DNA of 37,457 bases, from assembly GCA_019418545.1 (NCBI GenBank), contig DYBQ01000017.1, positions 1-37,457 on the forward strand, written 5' to 3'. Below are positions 37,390 through 37,457 of this stretch, one piece after another; positions within the stretch are counted from its first letter, which is position 1; each line of letters opens with the position of its first letter. A model generated the notes under the pieces. That model did not search any database. It was given only the letters and a program-made list of their open reading frames with translations, and was not told the DNA's origin. The position numbers and the translations under genes were made by a program. The stretch is from Clostridiales bacterium. GTDB lineage: Bacteria; Bacillota; Clostridia; Oscillospirales; Acutalibacteraceae.

Positions 37390-37457
37390 AGGAATGCGTT
37401 TCTTAGGTCAGTTTACAAGGAACTACACGCAGACCGTGAAACGGGCTGCTGACAACA

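Noticed and set aside
1..37457. CRISPR array, tRNA or rRNA genes
   Set aside because: No regularly spaced repeats of suitable length and no cloverleaf or rRNA-like stretch were noticed on either strand. The promoter and leader repeats are dispersed and tied to genes.

Overview
The window reads as part of a large accessory element (phage, phage-plasmid, plasmid or integrative element) of a Gram-positive host, most likely a Clostridia-type Firmicute. The grounds are strong GGAGG-type ribosome binding sites, sigma-A-like promoters, a sortase, lipoprotein signal peptides and many phage-like small unknowns. No virion, tail, terminase, integrase, conjugation, rRNA or tRNA gene is visible, so the element type is inferred and left open. 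Almost every gene is on the minus strand. The one convincing plus-strand gene is a 625-residue protein with an internal XRE-like helix-turn-helix (30564-32441).

Layout, left to right. 1-833 is AT-rich and degenerate, with the start of an ATPase gene cut by a stop codon. 834-4714 is an operon of three tandem-HTH proteins, an AAA+ ATPase and a three-module zinc-ribbon protein. 4878-7253 holds unknowns and a dCMP deaminase. 7480-11120 is an unknown / radical SAM / ATP-grasp / unknown cassette. 11473-13778 encodes surface proteins: a ComEC-like metallo-beta-lactamase lipoprotein, a small membrane protein and a sortase lipoprotein. 13826-18689 carries a UvrD-like helicase, a PD-(D/E)XK nuclease, a HAD phosphatase and small unknowns. 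18845-21810 includes a macro-domain protein and a lipoprotein. 21986-23858 has a bacterial PH-like protein, a DUF4238 protein and a Cys-rich mini-protein. 23948-30154 is a DNA-modification island: two C5-cytosine methyltransferases, one DPPY methyltransferase, a Vsr-like nuclease and a methyltransferase that has lost its catalytic domain. 30564-37093 has the XRE regulator, a protein of five Myb/SANT-like repeats, a non-coding segment with an iteron-like array, an unknown, and a fused PLD-nuclease/P-loop ATPase.

The most unusual content is regulatory. (1) Twelve minus-strand promoters share one architecture: TTGnnn, a 16-bp spacer (17 in one) with GTGCGAA or a close variant at a fixed position, then a TAnnAT-like -10. 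(2) Four of them are followed by a conserved, apparently structured leader. (3) Sixteen genes have an intrinsic terminator ending about 18-62 nt before their start codon, leaving little or no room for another promoter. If these terminators work, the genes need read-through, so I infer element-wide control by attenuation or processive antitermination, with promoter class and leader RNA as the recognised signals. Candidate trans-acting factors are the XRE regulator and the HTH and Myb repeat proteins, but nothing in the sequence proves the link.

Several genes too short for usual gene callers (33-39 codons) were found by their ribosome binding sites and context.
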